From Synechococcus sp. NB0720_010 (GTDB lineage: Bacteria; Cyanobacteriota; Cyanobacteriia; PCC-6307; Cyanobiaceae), in NCBI RefSeq assembly GCF_023078835.1, contig NZ_CP090898.1, forward strand, positions 932,045 through 996,044: a stretch of 64,000 nt of DNA. Reading direction: 5' to 3'. The notes under the pieces are model-generated. The model worked only from the letters and a program-made list of their open reading frames with translations. It ran no database searches and was not told the DNA's origin. Shown here in pieces: positions 1 to 9,514 of this stretch. The position numbers and the translations under genes are program-made. The first letter of the stretch is position 1. Each line of letters opens with the position of its first letter.

Positions 1-2
1 CC

Positions 3-149
3 GCGCAGGCGGTTGAGGCCTTGGGTCAAGCCGGGATCTGGATCCGGCGACTGGATTCACCGGATTGCCTCAGGGCCTGCACCCATCTCTGCACCCTCCC
101 CACAGAAATCGAGGCCCTGAGCGCAGCCGTGAGTGAGCTGCTTCCCTAA
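3..149 (+). CDS. C-terminal end of a class V (NifS-like) aminotransferase / cysteine lyase, partial
   Basis: Only the last 48 codons lie in the window; the reading frame enters from the left edge and stops at 147-149. The tail ([16 protein letters not shown], then a helix ending in SELLP) resembles the C-terminus of PLP-dependent class V aminotransferases of the cysteine desulfurase / cystine lyase type. From memory, a gene of this kind sits beside murE in marine picocyanobacteria. It converges on murE and the two stop codons overlap by a few bases. The family call rests on a short tail and on context, so desulfurase and lyase cannot be told apart. Confidence 0.5.
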   Translation, partial: AQAVEALGQAGIWIRRLDSPDCLRACTHLCTLPTEIEALSAAVSELLP

Positions 150-1657
150 CAGGGCCGACTGCGCAGCGCCTTCTCGGCCTCCTCGCGGTCGTCGAAATGG
201 ACCTTCTTGGTCCCCAGGATTTGATAGTCCTCGTGGCCCTTGCCGGCGATCAAGACCAAGTCCTTGGGACCAGCCATGGCGATGGCCGCAGCGATGGACT
301 GGGCCCGATCCACGTCCACTTGGACTGGGGTCCCCTCAGGGATCCCGGCCAGCACATCCTTGAGGATTTGCTCGGGGTCTTCGGTGCGGGGGTTATCGGA
401 GGTCACCAAGACCTGATCGGCCAAGCGGGCGGCGATCGCCGCCATCTGGGGACGCTTGGTTCGGTCACGATCTCCCCCGCAACCAAAGACACAGATCAGC
501 TGCCCTTCCACAAAGGGGCGGCAGGCCTTCAGAGCACTCTCCAAACCGTCGGGGGTGTGGGCGTAATCCACCAGCACCGCCGGAGCAGCGGCGTCGCCGC
601 AGTCGGCGCGAGCCACCTGAACACGCTCCATCCGGCCGGGAACGCCCTTGAAGCTGCCCAGGGCCTCCAACATCGCCCCCAGGGGGAGTCCCTGCTGCAG
701 CAAGACACCAACGGCCTCCAGCAGGTTCATCAGGTTGAACTTGCCTAGCAACGGCGAGCTGAACGCTCCGCGACCCAGCGGGCTGATCAGGGTTCCGCTG
801 ACCCCCTGCGAACCCATCTTCAGTGCCTCCATCCGTAGATCGGCGTCAGAGTCCGGCTCCAAGGAGGCCCGCCAGCAGCGATCCCCCAGGCGCTCGGCCA
901 ATTGCTTGCCCCAGGGGTCGTCGACGTTGACCACGGCCCGGGCCTCAGGGGCCAGGAAGGGCGCTGCAAACAACTTGGCCTTGGCCTCGAAGTAGGCCTC
1001 CATTGAGGGGTGGTAGTCGAGGTGGTCCTGGGTCAGGTTCGTGAAGATCGCCCCGGCAAACCGGCAGCCACTGATCCGCTGTTGATCAAGAGCATGGGAG
1101 CTCACCTCCATGGCCGCAATCCGTGCTCCGGATTCGGCCGCCAGGGCCAACTGCGCCTGCAGCTCATCGGCAAAGGCCGTGGTGTGCTGCGCCGTGATGC
1201 TGTGGCCGGGCCAGCGGTTGATCAAGGTGCCAAACAGCGCAGCTGGGTACCCGCAAGCGCTGGCCAGGTGCTCCAGCAGATAGGTCGTGGTGGTCTTGCC
1301 GTTGGTCCCCGTGACCCCGATCAAAGCCGTGCGTTGACTGGGCTGCTGCCAGAACTCCGCCGCCAGCAGGCCGGCCCAACGGGAGACGGGATCGGAGACC
1401 ACCAACACCGGATCACCATCGGCCGGGGGCCTGGCCTCCGCTGCGGAGCGGCCAATCACCGCCAGGGCCGCTCCCAACTGAAGTGCCTCAGGCCAAAACG
1501 TTCCCCCATCCACCGTGGCGCCGGGCAGCCCCACAAAGACAGTCCCCGGGCCCACACGACGCGAATCGCAGCTCACCCCCTGCACGTCGCCATTGCCCAG
1601 CCCTGGGGGGACAGCCAGCCCGACCTCTCGCAGCAGGGAGTGGAGCCGTTGGGCCAT
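146..1657 (-). CDS. murE: UDP-N-acetylmuramoyl-L-alanyl-D-glutamate--2,6-diaminopimelate ligase
   Basis: Cytoplasmic ATP-dependent Mur ligase that adds meso-diaminopimelate to UDP-MurNAc-L-Ala-D-Glu in peptidoglycan synthesis. The 503-residue product has the usual three-domain length. The ATP-binding loop [12 protein letters not shown] is at about residues 114-125, followed by the Mur central-domain motif with HTTAFADE and an HLDYH segment. The DNPR motif ([11 protein letters not shown]) in the C-terminal domain is the known signature for diaminopimelate rather than lysine specificity. The ATG at 1657 gives an N-terminus that matches the family (UDP-binding domain with CDSRRV). It converges with the aminotransferase at the window edge. 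Several other cell-wall genes (murA, ddl, a PBP) are scattered through this window. Confidence 0.97.
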   Translation of the reverse strand: MAQRLHSLLREVGLAVPPGLGNGDVQGVSCDSRRVGPGTVFVGLPGATVDGGTFWPEALQLGAALAVIGRSAAEARPPADGDPVLVVSDPVSRWAGLLAAEFWQQPSQRTALIGVTGTNGKTTTTYLLEHLASACGYPAALFGTLINRWPGHSITAQHTTAFADELQAQLALAAESGARIAAMEVSSHALDQQRISGCRFAGAIFTNLTQDHLDYHPSMEAYFEAKAKLFAAPFLAPEARAVVNVDDPWGKQLAERLGDRCWRASLEPDSDADLRMEALKMGSQGVSGTLISPLGRGAFSSPLLGKFNLMNLLEAVGVLLQQGLPLGAMLEALGSFKGVPGRMERVQVARADCGDAAAPAVLVDYAHTPDGLESALKACRPFVEGQLICVFGCGGDRDRTKRPQMAAIAARLADQVLVTSDNPRTEDPEQILKDVLAGIPEGTPVQVDVDRAQSIAAAIAMAGPKDLVLIAGKGHEDYQILGTKKVHFDDREEAEKALRSRPC

Positions 1658-1760
1658 GGGTGGGCGCGCGTTACCGCTGTTTTAAGTCGGTTCTGCGCTG
1701 AAAACGTCGCCGCTGAGACCAGTCCCGTGAGCCTCAATCAAGACACCCCCAGCAGGCGGG

Positions 1761-2018
1761 CTACTGAACCCCCTGTTGAGCCAGCCACAGGGCCAACTGA
1801 GGCGCACCCAACCGCGGTGAAACGCGGGGCAGAACCCTCTCTGCGCCGGTGCTTCGATCCAGCAGCACCGGCACCTCCAGGTCAAAGCGCGCCAGCAGTT
1901 GGGGGTCGAGATCGACATCCACCGCCTCGAAGGACACCCCAGCAGCACGCAACTTCTCCTCAAGCCCCTCGCAGAGGCAGCAGCCCACACGGGTCACCAG
2001 CACCAGAGCTGTCATCAA
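1761..2018 (-). CDS. Glutaredoxin-like (DUF836-type) thioredoxin-fold protein
   Basis: An 85-residue protein beginning with a beta strand and a CCLCEG segment, which places a CxxC redox motif (TRVGCCLC) at the N-terminus of the first helix as in glutaredoxins. A cis-Pro-like EVPVLL segment follows near residue 50, and the C-terminal helix has the family shape. Small glutaredoxin-like proteins of this kind are common in cyanobacteria and probably act in cytoplasmic thiol-disulfide exchange; the substrate is unknown. The start overlaps the stop of yidD upstream by 4 bases, so the two are likely translationally coupled. A longer frame on the same strand (to 1990) is in another phase and was not chosen. 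Confidence 0.75.
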   Translation of the reverse strand: MMTALVLVTRVGCCLCEGLEEKLRAAGVSFEAVDVDLDPQLLARFDLEVPVLLDRSTGAERVLPRVSPRLGAPQLALWLAQQGVQ

Positions 2019-2242
2019 TCGGGCACCGGGTCACACCCGCAGGGCGTCCAGGGGTGACAGCGCAGCAGGCGCTTGATCGTCAGCCAACTGCCGCGCCAGG
2101 GGCCATGGCGCTCGATCGCCTCCAGGCCATAGGCGCTGCAACTGGGGATGAAACGGCAGCGGGGAGGGCCCAGCAGCGGCGAGATCGCCAGGCGATAGAA
2201 GCCGATCAGGGCCAGCAGCAGGCGTTGAAGCAGGCTGTTCAT
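2015..2242 (-). CDS. yidD: Membrane protein insertion efficiency factor YidD
   Basis: Small amphipathic membrane-associated protein that assists YidC-dependent membrane protein insertion. The frame is open upstream to 2341, but the ATG at 2242 ([17 protein letters not shown]) gives a 75-residue protein of family length with the diagnostic core [23 protein letters not shown] followed by [14 protein letters not shown] therefore chose it over the longer start. The conserved cysteines (C-x5-C and C-x-C) are present. It overlaps the glutaredoxin-like gene by 4 bases and is divergent from rpsD. Confidence 0.9.
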   Translation of the reverse strand: MNSLLQRLLLALIGFYRLAISPLLGPPRCRFIPSCSAYGLEAIERHGPWRGSWLTIKRLLRCHPWTPCGCDPVPD

Positions 2243-2374
2243 TGGTGCTTCGGGCCGAGCGATAGGATCAACAGCTGGCGTGGCGTTAAGCCTTGCAGCG
2301 GAGTGGGGGTCCCTGGACCACAGCTCCATGCTCTCAGGCAAGCCATGTCTGGATCAACCTGAACATCCGCACCT

Positions 2375-2983
2375 ATGTCTCGCTACCGCGGCCCTCGCCT
2401 GAGGATTACGCGGCGCTTGGGAGACCTTCCTGGTCTCACCCGTAAGTCCGCCAAGCGGTCTTACCCCCCCGGTCAGCACGGCCAAGCCCGTCGCAAGCGC
2501 TCCGAATACGCCATCCGTCTGGAAGAGAAGCAGAAGCTTCGCTTCAACTACGGCATCTCCGAGCGTCAGCTCGTGCGCTACGTGAAGAAAGCGCGCGCCC
2601 AGGAGGGTTCCACCGGAACCAACCTGCTGAAGCTGCTCGAGAACCGTCTCGACAATGTTTGCTTCCGCCTCGGCTTCGGCCCCACCGTCCCCGGTGCCCG
2701 TCAGCTGGTGAACCATGGCCACGTGACCGTGAACGGCCGCGTCGTGGACATCGCCAGCTACCAGTGCAAGGCCGGTGATGTGGTCGCCATCCGCGAGCGC
2801 AAGCAGAGCAAGAAGCTGGCTGAAGCCAACCTGGAATTCCCGGGCCTGGCCAACATCCCGCCCCACCTCGAACTCGACAAGAACAAGCAGGTCGCCAAGG
2901 TGATCAGCAAGTGCGAGCGCGAGTGGGTCGCACTCGAAATCAACGAACTGCTGGTGGTGGAGTACTACTCCCGCAAGGTCTGA
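2375..2983 (+). CDS. rpsD: 30S ribosomal protein S4
   Basis: Primary 16S rRNA-binding protein of the small subunit body. The 202-residue product starts [20 protein letters not shown] and has the conserved N-terminal block, then the S4 RNA-binding domain ([29 protein letters not shown]) at about residues 90-150, and ends in VVEYYSRKV as in cyanobacterial S4. It stands alone as a single gene with an intrinsic terminator directly downstream. Codon use is strongly biased (CGC, CTG, AAG), as expected for a highly expressed gene. Confidence 0.98.
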   Translation: MSRYRGPRLRITRRLGDLPGLTRKSAKRSYPPGQHGQARRKRSEYAIRLEEKQKLRFNYGISERQLVRYVKKARAQEGSTGTNLLKLLENRLDNVCFRLGFGPTVPGARQLVNHGHVTVNGRVVDIASYQCKAGDVVAIRERKQSKKLAEANLEFPGLANIPPHLELDKNKQVAKVISKCEREWVALEINELLVVEYYSRKV

Positions 2984-3010
2984 TTCCGATCAGACGCCTT
3001 CAACAGCTCA

Positions 3011-3036
3011 GCCCCCGCTTCGGCGGGGGCTTTTTT
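3011..3036 (+). terminator. Intrinsic terminator of rpsD
   Basis: A perfect GC stem (GCCCCCG / CGGGGGC) with a CTTCGG-like loop is followed by six T residues, 28 bases after the rpsD stop. The convergent trpC ends about 25 bases further on. Confidence 0.92.
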
Positions 3037-3060
3037 ATGCCGACCTGCTAGGAGCAGGCC

Positions 3061-3945
3061 TCAGCCCCCGATCAAGGTCTCCAGGGCTTGGGTGACGTCG
3101 TCCTGGCGCATCAGCGATTCGCCCACCAGCACGGCATCGGCTCCGGCGCTCTGGACGCGGTCGAGATCCTCGCGGCTAAAGAGACCCGATTCGCTGACCA
3201 ACAGGCAGCCCTTGGCACGCAGTTGCTCGCCGTAGCGCTCCATCAACTGCTCGGTCGTCGCCAGATCGGTGTGGAACGTGGCGAGGTCGCGGTTGTTGAT
3301 ACCGATCAGCTCAACACCATCGAGGGCCAGCACCCGCTCGAGTTCAGCCGCGTCATGCACCTCGACCAAGGTCGTCAGCCCCAGGCTCTTAGCCACCTTG
3401 AGCAGGTAACCGAAGTCTTGATCGGTGAGGATCGCCGCGATCAGCAGCGCCGCATCGGCCCCGGCCGCCCGGGCTTGATAGAGCTGATAGGGCGTGAGGA
3501 TGAAGTCCTTGCAGAGCAGCGGCAGGTCCACCACCTGACGCACCTGCACCAGGACCTCAAAGCCCCCCTGGAAGAACGGCTTATCCGTCAACACCGACAG
3601 GCAGCTGGCGCCCCCAGCGGCATAGCCCTGGGCAATCGCCTCGGGATCGAAGTTCTCGCGGATCACGCCCTTGCTGGGGCTGGCTTTCTTCACCTCAGCG
3701 ATCACCGCGGGCTTGCGGCAGGAGGCCTTCAGGGCCGCCAGAAAATCGCGGGGGGCTGGAAGATCGGCTACCTGTTTTTTGAGTTGCTCGAGGCTGACGC
3801 GCTCGCGGGCCGCCGCCACTTCGCGGTCCTTCTCCCAGACGATCTTCTCGAGGATGTTGCGGGGCTCACCCTCCTCGTGGGGAACGGCGTACTCCAGGTG
3901 GGCCACCTTCACCTTGGGGTTCGGGGGCCTGCGGCGGATCTCCAT
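3061..3945 (-). CDS. trpC: Indole-3-glycerol-phosphate synthase
   Basis: TIM-barrel enzyme that closes the indole ring from CdRP in tryptophan synthesis. The 294 residues include an N-terminal extension typical of cyanobacterial TrpC ([16 protein letters not shown]). The catalytic motifs follow in order: [37 protein letters not shown] and [10 protein letters not shown]. Ten bases separate it from lpdA upstream on the same strand, so the two are likely cotranscribed. Confidence 0.97.
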   Translation of the reverse strand: MEIRRRPPNPKVKVAHLEYAVPHEEGEPRNILEKIVWEKDREVAAARERVSLEQLKKQVADLPAPRDFLAALKASCRKPAVIAEVKKASPSKGVIRENFDPEAIAQGYAAGGASCLSVLTDKPFFQGGFEVLVQVRQVVDLPLLCKDFILTPYQLYQARAAGADAALLIAAILTDQDFGYLLKVAKSLGLTTLVEVHDAAELERVLALDGVELIGINNRDLATFHTDLATTEQLMERYGEQLRAKGCLLVSESGLFSREDLDRVQSAGADAVLVGESLMRQDDVTQALETLIGG

Positions 3946-3955
3946 GGTCGTCTCC

Positions 3956-5398
3956 TCAGGCGGCGATGGCCATGGCGGCCTGCTTGTAGGCCACTTCCAC
4001 CACCTCGCTCAAGGTCGGGTGGGTGTGCACCTCATTCGCCAGTTGCTTCACGCTCTGGCGGCGGGCCACGGCGTTGGCGATCTCCTGGATCAGATCGGCC
4101 GCATGCAGTCCATAGATGTGGGCGCCCAGCACCTCACCGGTGGCCTTGTTGAACAGGAGCTTCATCAAGCCATCGCTCTCCAGCTCGGCCAGGGCCTTGG
4201 AGTTGGCCTTGAAGTAACTGCGAACCGAGCCCAGTTCAAAGCCCTCCTTGGCCGCCAACTCCTTGGCATCGGCTTCACTCAGACCCACCGAGCTGATCTC
4301 GGGGTGGGTAAAGGTCGCCGCCGGGATCGAGCGGTAATCAATCGTGCGGGGGTGGCCCAGGATGTTGTCGACGGCCACCGTGCCTTGGGCCGCTGCGGTG
4401 TGGGCCAGCATCATCTTTCCGGTCACATCGCCCACTGCCCAGAGGTGGGGCAGGGGAGCACCGTTCACCAGAACCCGCAGCTGGTCGTCCACGGGAATGA
4501 AGCCTCGGTTGGTCTCGATGCCGCAGGCCTCAAGGTTCAGTCCCTTGCTAGTGGGAACCCGGCCGGTAGCCACCAGGACCGCATCAACCTCAAGGGTCTC
4601 AACGGGCTCGCGGGTTTGCATGTCCACCAGCTCGATCTGCACCGGAGCACCGGGCTTGATCGACTTGGCCAACACGCCGGAGCGCGCATCGATATCGCGG
4701 CCATCGATCAAGTTGCGGGCGGCGATCTTGGCGATGTCGGGATCGAAGGTGGGCATCACCCGATCCAGAGCTTCGATCATCGTCACCTCACAGCCCAGGG
4801 CCGTGTAGACGTCAGCGAACTCCAGGCCGATGTAGCCGCTGCCGACGATGGCCAGCCAGCGGGGCAGCCACTCGAGGTTCACGGCCTCATCACTGGTAAA
4901 CACCGTGCGGCCATCGGTTTCGATGCCGGGGGGAACAAAGGGATCTGAGCCGGTGGCGATGATCACGTCACGACCGCTCAGCACCCGATCAACGCCGTTG
5001 ATCTCGCGCACGCCCACCTTCTGGGGACCCTCGAGGCGGCCGCCGCCACGGATGATCGTGACGCCAGCGCGCTCCAGGGTTTTGGTGAGATTGGTGCGGA
5101 TCGTCGCCACCAGCTGGTTAGCGTGATCGGCGATTTTCTGACGCTCAAAGCGCACGGGAGCGGCATGGATGCCAAACCCCTTGAGATGCTCGGCATCGGC
5201 CAGCTCGCGCACTCGGCCGCTGGCGGCGAGCAGTGCCTTGGAGGGAACACAACCGCGGTTGACGCAGGTGCCGCCCATGTCGCGGCTCTCGATGATCGCG
5301 GTGCGCAGCCCGTGTTCAGCGGCGTGCTTCGCAGCATCAAAGCCGCCGTAGCCCGCGCCAATCACGATGACGTCAAAGTCGAAACTGCCGTCGCTCAC
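3956..5398 (-). CDS. lpdA: Dihydrolipoyl dehydrogenase (E3)
   Basis: FAD-dependent pyridine nucleotide-disulfide oxidoreductase that reoxidises lipoamide in 2-oxoacid dehydrogenase complexes and the glycine cleavage system. The N-terminal FAD motif is [13 protein letters not shown]. The redox disulfide is [16 protein letters not shown], the NAD-binding motif is [13 protein letters not shown], and the catalytic His-Glu pair lies in the [12 protein letters not shown] segment near the C-terminus. The open frame extends to 5470, but that would overlap the upstream methyltransferase. The GTG at 5398 starts the protein just before the first beta strand and leaves a 35-base gap, so I chose it. Confidence 0.93.
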   Translation of the reverse strand: MSDGSFDFDVIVIGAGYGGFDAAKHAAEHGLRTAIIESRDMGGTCVNRGCVPSKALLAASGRVRELADAEHLKGFGIHAAPVRFERQKIADHANQLVATIRTNLTKTLERAGVTIIRGGGRLEGPQKVGVREINGVDRVLSGRDVIIATGSDPFVPPGIETDGRTVFTSDEAVNLEWLPRWLAIVGSGYIGLEFADVYTALGCEVTMIEALDRVMPTFDPDIAKIAARNLIDGRDIDARSGVLAKSIKPGAPVQIELVDMQTREPVETLEVDAVLVATGRVPTSKGLNLEACGIETNRGFIPVDDQLRVLVNGAPLPHLWAVGDVTGKMMLAHTAAAQGTVAVDNILGHPRTIDYRSIPAATFTHPEISSVGLSEADAKELAAKEGFELGSVRSYFKANSKALAELESDGLMKLLFNKATGEVLGAHIYGLHAADLIQEIANAVARRQSVKQLANEVHTHPTLSEVVEVAYKQAAMAIAA

Positions 5399-5433
5399 CT
5401 GAGGCCTGCCCAATTGGGGGGCATTCTCCCCTG

Positions 5434-6237
5434 TCAGCCCCCCAATCCCAAGTTGTGTTGCTGCCGCCATCGCTCAAGCAGCAGGGGAGCCGCCGCCACA
5501 CCGACGTTGAGGGACTCCACGGCCGGGCTGTGGGGAATGGTGACGCGATGGCTGGCCAGGGCCGCGAGCTCGGGATGCAGTCCAGCCCCTTCATTGCCAA
5601 GAAGCAGCACCGTCGGGCGGGTCCAATCCAGCTCCCAGTAGGGGATGGCCCGATCTGGATCCACCAACGTGGCCACCAGCTGGTGTCCCGCGGCGGCCGC
5701 CTCAGCCAGGCGCGCGACCAGTCCCGTTCGATCGAGATCACGCCAGTGCGGCAAAGCCAGGGCCGCCCCCGCTGAAGCCCGCAGGACCTTCGGCTGGCAG
5801 GGGTCAGCGCCGCCCCCGAGCCAAAGATCGTTCACCCCTGCCGCCAGGGCCGTGCGCATCAAGGTGCCAAGGTTACCGGGATCCTGCAGCTGATCCAAAG
5901 CCAGCAAAAAGGAGCCGATTCCTTGCGCCTTCGGCAAGGCGTCCCGCTTGAACGTCGCTACCACCCCGTCGGGGGTTTCAGTCGTGGCAACAGCGGCCAG
6001 AACGGTTTCCCCGACGGGCTGGAGACGCTCATTCAGGTCCCCCAAAAGGGACCCATGGCGCTCCAGCCAGGCCGGGGTCGCCAGGAGCTGCTCAGGCGCG
6101 AGCCCCAACCGCAGCAGCTCCTGGAGCTGGTGGGTGCCCTCAAGCAGAAGCAGGCCCTGTTCGCGGCGTCCCTTGGACTGGTGCAGAGCACGCAACCGGC
6201 CAACCAGGGGATTGCGGCGGCTGGTGATCAGCTCCAT
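5434..6237 (-). CDS. TrmH/SpoU-family RNA 2'-O-methyltransferase
   Basis: SPOUT-fold methyltransferase acting on rRNA or tRNA ribose 2'-OH. The 267 residues begin with the substrate-binding domain (ITSRRNPLVGRLRALHQSKGRR). The catalytic SPOUT domain has motif 1 LALDQLQDPGNLGTLMRTA, motif 2 VLLLGNEGAGL and motif 3 HRVTIPHSPAVESLNVGVAAAPLL, the SAM-binding knot. It probably belongs to the RlmB/TrmH-like group, but the exact modified base cannot be inferred. The start ATG overlaps the stop of the small conserved gene upstream. Confidence 0.9.
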   Translation of the reverse strand: MELITSRRNPLVGRLRALHQSKGRREQGLLLLEGTHQLQELLRLGLAPEQLLATPAWLERHGSLLGDLNERLQPVGETVLAAVATTETPDGVVATFKRDALPKAQGIGSFLLALDQLQDPGNLGTLMRTALAAGVNDLWLGGGADPCQPKVLRASAGAALALPHWRDLDRTGLVARLAEAAAAGHQLVATLVDPDRAIPYWELDWTRPTVLLLGNEGAGLHPELAALASHRVTIPHSPAVESLNVGVAAAPLLLERWRQQHNLGLGG

Positions 6238-6485
6238 CAGAAGGTTTCGTGGCGCCTCACGTGCAGGCCGTCGCCCACAACGAGGCTTTTGTCGTCGAGG
6301 TCCAGGCCCCGCACCGCTGCCACCTCGCCCTTGAGACCCTCCGCCTGCAGATTTTTGATCAGCTCCTTGATCAGGACGTCTTCAATCGTCTTCTGGTCGA
6401 AGGCATCGGGCGTGAGGGCCTCAAGGAAGCGCCCCATCTTCGAGGCCATCACTTCCGGGGCATTGGAGATCTTCAGGACGAGCAT
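6237..6485 (-). CDS. Conserved cyanobacterial small protein, function unknown
   Basis: An 82-residue mixed alpha/beta protein with no signal peptide or membrane segment (MLVLKISNAPEVMASKMGRF at the start, DDKSLVVGDGLHVRRHETF at the end). I recognise the type as a small protein shared by picocyanobacteria but cannot name a domain. It lies between tRNA-Leu and the TrmH-family gene and overlaps the latter by one base, so it is probably the first gene of that operon. The codon use and GC match the neighbours. Confidence 0.7.
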   Translation of the reverse strand: MLVLKISNAPEVMASKMGRFLEALTPDAFDQKTIEDVLIKELIKNLQAEGLKGEVAAVRGLDLDDKSLVVGDGLHVRRHETF

Positions 6486-6556
6486 CGACTCAAAAACAGA
6501 AGGAAGCGCTGAGTGGGCACCGACCCAAAGCTGGCAACAGCCGCCTGGATCAGCAA

Positions 6557-6586
6557 TAAAAAAGCTCCTCCCCGAGGGGAGGAGCC
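6557..6586 (-). terminator. Intrinsic terminator after tRNA-Leu(CAG)
   Basis: On the minus strand a strong stem (GGCTCCTCCC / GGGGAGGAGC) is followed by a run of T residues, a few bases 3' of the tRNA gene. Confidence 0.88.
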
Positions 6587-6591
6587 TTCAG

Positions 6592-6675
6592 TGCGGATGG
6601 GGAGACTTGAACTCCCACGACATTGCTGCCACTAGTACCTGAAACTAGCGCGTCTACCAATTCCGCCACATCCGC
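6592..6675 (-). tRNA. tRNA-Leu(CAG)
   Basis: Class II tRNA with a long variable arm. The 7-bp acceptor stem is GCGGATG / CATCCGC with discriminator A. The anticodon loop reads TTCAGGT with anticodon CAG (codon CUG), and the T arm contains GTTCAAGTC. No CCA is encoded. A second leucine tRNA follows murA. Confidence 0.95.
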
Positions 6676-6861
6676 GAGGTGTGGGGCGTCGCTCGGCGCG
6701 ACCAGCGAAATGTACCCCATCAAGGGACCCGGCCTGGGGAGGGAAGAGATCGGCCACAAACCAGGCCAGCAATGGCCTCGAGCCAGTTCGAATGCCGGCC
6801 GTCTTGCCGGTCTCATTCGTTGTTGTCAGGATAGGGCCCCTCAGGCGGGACGCCTTTAGCC

Positions 6862-8157
6862 ATGACCGCGACTCTCGTCCCGTCTCAACAGATTCTCACC
6901 CCGCAACTGGAAATTGCCGGTGGTCGCCGACTCGCAGGCGAGCTCCGTGTCAGTGGAGCCAAGAATTCAGCCCTGGTCTTGATGGCCGCCAGCCTGCTCA
7001 CCACCGAGCAGCTGCGCCTGCGCAACGTGCCTCCCCTCACCGACATCGGTGGGATGGCCGAGATCTTGGTCTCCCTGGGTGTCGCCACCTCTCACCACGG
7101 CGACACCCTTGAAATGGATGGGTCTGGACTGAACCAGTCCGCTCCGCCCTACGAGCTGGTCAACAGCCTGCGGGCCAGCTTCTTCTGCATCGGCCCCCTG
7201 CTCGCCCGCACCGGCATCGCTCGAGTGCCTCTGCCCGGCGGCTGCCAGATCGGCACCCGCCCCGTGGTGGAGCACGTCAAAGGACTCAAAGCCCTCGGCG
7301 CCCAGGTCACGATTGAGCACGGTGTTGTCTCCGCCGTCGTCCCGGGCCGCAGCCACCGCCTCACCGGCGGACGAATTCACCTGGACTGCCCAAGCGTTGG
7401 TGCCACCGAGACCTTGATGATGGCCGCAGCCCTGGCCGAGGGCGAGACCGTCATTGAAAACGCCGCCCTCGAACCCGAGGTGGTGGACCTCGCGGGACTC
7501 CTCCTGGCCATGGGCGCCAAGGTGCGCGGCGCCGGCACCCCCACGATCACCATCGTTGGCGTCGAGCGTCTGCACGGCGCCGACTACGCCGTGATCCCGG
7601 ATCGCATCGAAGCCGGAACCTTCCTTCTGGCTGCCGCCATCACCCGCTCCTGCCTCACCGTGGCACCGGTCATCACCGATCACCTGGGTGCCGTACTGAC
7701 CAAGCTCGAAGAGGTGGGCTGCAAATTGGAGATTGATGGCACCAACGTGACCATCAGTGCTGACGACATTCAGGGGGTGGACCTGCGCACCCAGCCCTTC
7801 CCGGGTTTCCCCACGGACCTGCAGGCACCGTTCATGAGCCTCTTAGCCACCGCCAACGGCAACAGCGTCGTCACGGAAAACATCTTCGAGAACCGGCTGC
7901 AGCACGTCGCCGAGCTCCAGCGCATGGGAGCCGCGATTCGCACCCAAGGCAACACCGCTTTCATCGAAGGGGTCCCTCGGCTCAGCGGAGCACCGGTGCA
8001 GGGCTCCGACCTGCGGGCCTCCGCCGCGATGGTCCTCGCCGGCCTGGCCGCTGAGGGCATCACTTCCGTCCAAGGCCTGGAGTACCTCGACCGCGGCTAT
8101 GCCGATTTCGAGGGCAAGCTGAACGCGGTTGGCGCCTCGATCCGCCGACTCGGCTGA
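6862..8157 (+). CDS. murA: UDP-N-acetylglucosamine 1-carboxyvinyltransferase
   Basis: First committed step of peptidoglycan synthesis: transfers enolpyruvate from PEP to UDP-GlcNAc in the cytoplasm. The 431 residues form the inside-out EPSP-synthase-like barrel. The substrate motif GAKNSAL is near residue 33. The catalytic loop [12 protein letters not shown] retains the cysteine that forms the fosfomycin adduct, so the enzyme is predicted to be fosfomycin-sensitive in type. The C-terminal [17 protein letters not shown] and IDRGY-like ([15 protein letters not shown]) blocks are also present. It sits between two tRNA-Leu genes. Confidence 0.97.
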   Translation: MTATLVPSQQILTPQLEIAGGRRLAGELRVSGAKNSALVLMAASLLTTEQLRLRNVPPLTDIGGMAEILVSLGVATSHHGDTLEMDGSGLNQSAPPYELVNSLRASFFCIGPLLARTGIARVPLPGGCQIGTRPVVEHVKGLKALGAQVTIEHGVVSAVVPGRSHRLTGGRIHLDCPSVGATETLMMAAALAEGETVIENAALEPEVVDLAGLLLAMGAKVRGAGTPTITIVGVERLHGADYAVIPDRIEAGTFLLAAAITRSCLTVAPVITDHLGAVLTKLEEVGCKLEIDGTNVTISADDIQGVDLRTQPFPGFPTDLQAPFMSLLATANGNSVVTENIFENRLQHVAELQRMGAAIRTQGNTAFIEGVPRLSGAPVQGSDLRASAAMVLAGLAAEGITSVQGLEYLDRGYADFEGKLNAVGASIRRLG

Positions 8158-8176
8158 CCCCTAAAGTCACCTACGC

Positions 8177-8258
8177 GGGAGCGTGCCGGAATTGGTAGAC
8201 GGACTCGACTCAAAATCGAGCGCCTTCGGGCATGTGGGTTCAAGTCCCACCGCTCCTA
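8177..8258 (+). tRNA. tRNA-Leu(CAA)
   Basis: Class II tRNA just 19 bases after murA. The acceptor stem GGGAGCG pairs with CGCTCCT (first pair G-U), with discriminator A. The anticodon stem CTCGA / TCGAG encloses CTCAAAA, giving anticodon CAA (codon UUG). The T loop is GTTCAAGTC. Confidence 0.92.
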
Positions 8259-8299
8259 TTTCTCCCCCACCGACCACATCGCCGTCTGAGACGGCGGTG

Positions 8300-9514
8300 A
8301 TGAACACCTACGGCCGTTTCCCCCTGGAGCTCGTCCGGGGACGCGGCGTGTGGGTCTGGGACAAGCAGGGCCGCCGCTACCTCGATGCGGTCGCCGGCAT
8401 CGCCGTCTGCACCCTCGGTCACAGCAGCCGCGTGATGCGCAAGGCCCTGGAGCGCCAGCTGCGCAAACTGCAGCACGTCTCCAACCTGTATCGGATCCCC
8501 GAGCAGGAGCAACTGGCGGGCTGGATTCGAGACAACAGCTGCGCAGAGAGCGTCTTTTTCTGCAATTCCGGCGCCGAAGCCAACGAAGCGGCCATCAAGC
8601 TCGCCCGCAAGCACGGCCATCAGGTGCGGGGCATCGACACCAGCCACGAGCGGGGCCCGCTGATCCTCACGGCCCACGCCAGCTTCCACGGCCGCACCCT
8701 GGCGGCGGTCACCGCGACCGGTCAACCGAAGTACCACCAGGGCTTTGAGCCCATGGTCCAGGGCTTCCGCTACTTCCCCTACAACGACATCTCCGCCTTT
8801 GAGGCGCTGCTGCATCGCTGCGAAGCCGCAGGCCCCCGCGTCGCTGCGGTCCTGCTGGAGCCCCTTCAGGGTGAAGGGGGCGTGAACCCCGGAGATGTGG
8901 CCTTCTTCCAGCGGGTTCGTGATCTCTGCGATCAGTACAAAATCCTGCTGATCTTTGATGAGGTCCAGGTGGGTGTGGGGCGTACGGGCCGCCTCTGGGG
9001 CTACCAAAAACTGGGGGTTGAACCGGATGCCTTCACCCTGGCCAAGGGCCTCGGTGGTGGCTTCCCCATCGGCGCCCTCTGCGTCAAAGCCTCAGCAGAT
9101 CAGCTCAAACCAGGCGAGCACGCCAGCACCTTCGGCGGTAACCCCATGGCCTGCCGCGCCGGCCTGACGGTGGCCTCCGAACTGCAGCGCCGAAACCTGC
9201 CGGCCCATGCCGAGCAGATGGGTGCGTTGCTGCAGAACCTCCTGTTGGAGCTGGTCGAACGCCATCCCCAACTGGTCAAGGGCGTGCGCGGCTGGGGACT
9301 GCTGCAGGGCCTGGTCCTGCAGGCAGGCGGTCCCAAGGCGATTGACGTCGTCAAGGCCGCGATGGACCAGGGTCTGCTGCTGGTTCCAGCCGGCACCGAT
9401 GTGGTGCGTTTTGTTCCCCCCCTGACGATCCAACCGCGGCACCTGCGCTTGGCGGTCAAGCGACTCGAGAAAGCCCTGCTGGCGTGTCCCTCCCCGACCC
9501 CTTCAGCGAGCTGA
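8300..9514 (+). CDS. argD: Acetylornithine aminotransferase
   Basis: PLP-dependent class III aminotransferase of arginine synthesis, converting N-acetylglutamate semialdehyde to N-acetylornithine. The frame is open through the tRNA-Leu gene, but the ATG at 8300 (MNTYGRFPLELVRGRG) is the first start downstream of it and matches the family N-terminus; a GTG three bases earlier is possible. Motifs seen are FFCNSGAEANEAAIKLAR, FHGRTLAA, LLIFDEVQVGVGRTG and the PLP lysine in FTLAKGLGGGFPIGA, then STFGGNPMAC. The length of 404 is normal. The 3' end overlaps folC by 31 bases. Confidence 0.96.
   Translation: MNTYGRFPLELVRGRGVWVWDKQGRRYLDAVAGIAVCTLGHSSRVMRKALERQLRKLQHVSNLYRIPEQEQLAGWIRDNSCAESVFFCNSGAEANEAAIKLARKHGHQVRGIDTSHERGPLILTAHASFHGRTLAAVTATGQPKYHQGFEPMVQGFRYFPYNDISAFEALLHRCEAAGPRVAAVLLEPLQGEGGVNPGDVAFFQRVRDLCDQYKILLIFDEVQVGVGRTGRLWGYQKLGVEPDAFTLAKGLGGGFPIGALCVKASADQLKPGEHASTFGGNPMACRAGLTVASELQRRNLPAHAEQMGALLQNLLLELVERHPQLVKGVRGWGLLQGLVLQAGGPKAIDVVKAAMDQGLLLVPAGTDVVRFVPPLTIQPRHLRLAVKRLEKALLACPSPTPSAS

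Noticed and set aside
1010-2362. A 450-codon plus-strand frame across murE, the glutaredoxin-like gene and yidD
   Set aside because: Spans three good minus-strand genes and an intergenic gap; Pro/Arg/Gln-rich composition typical of a shadow frame.
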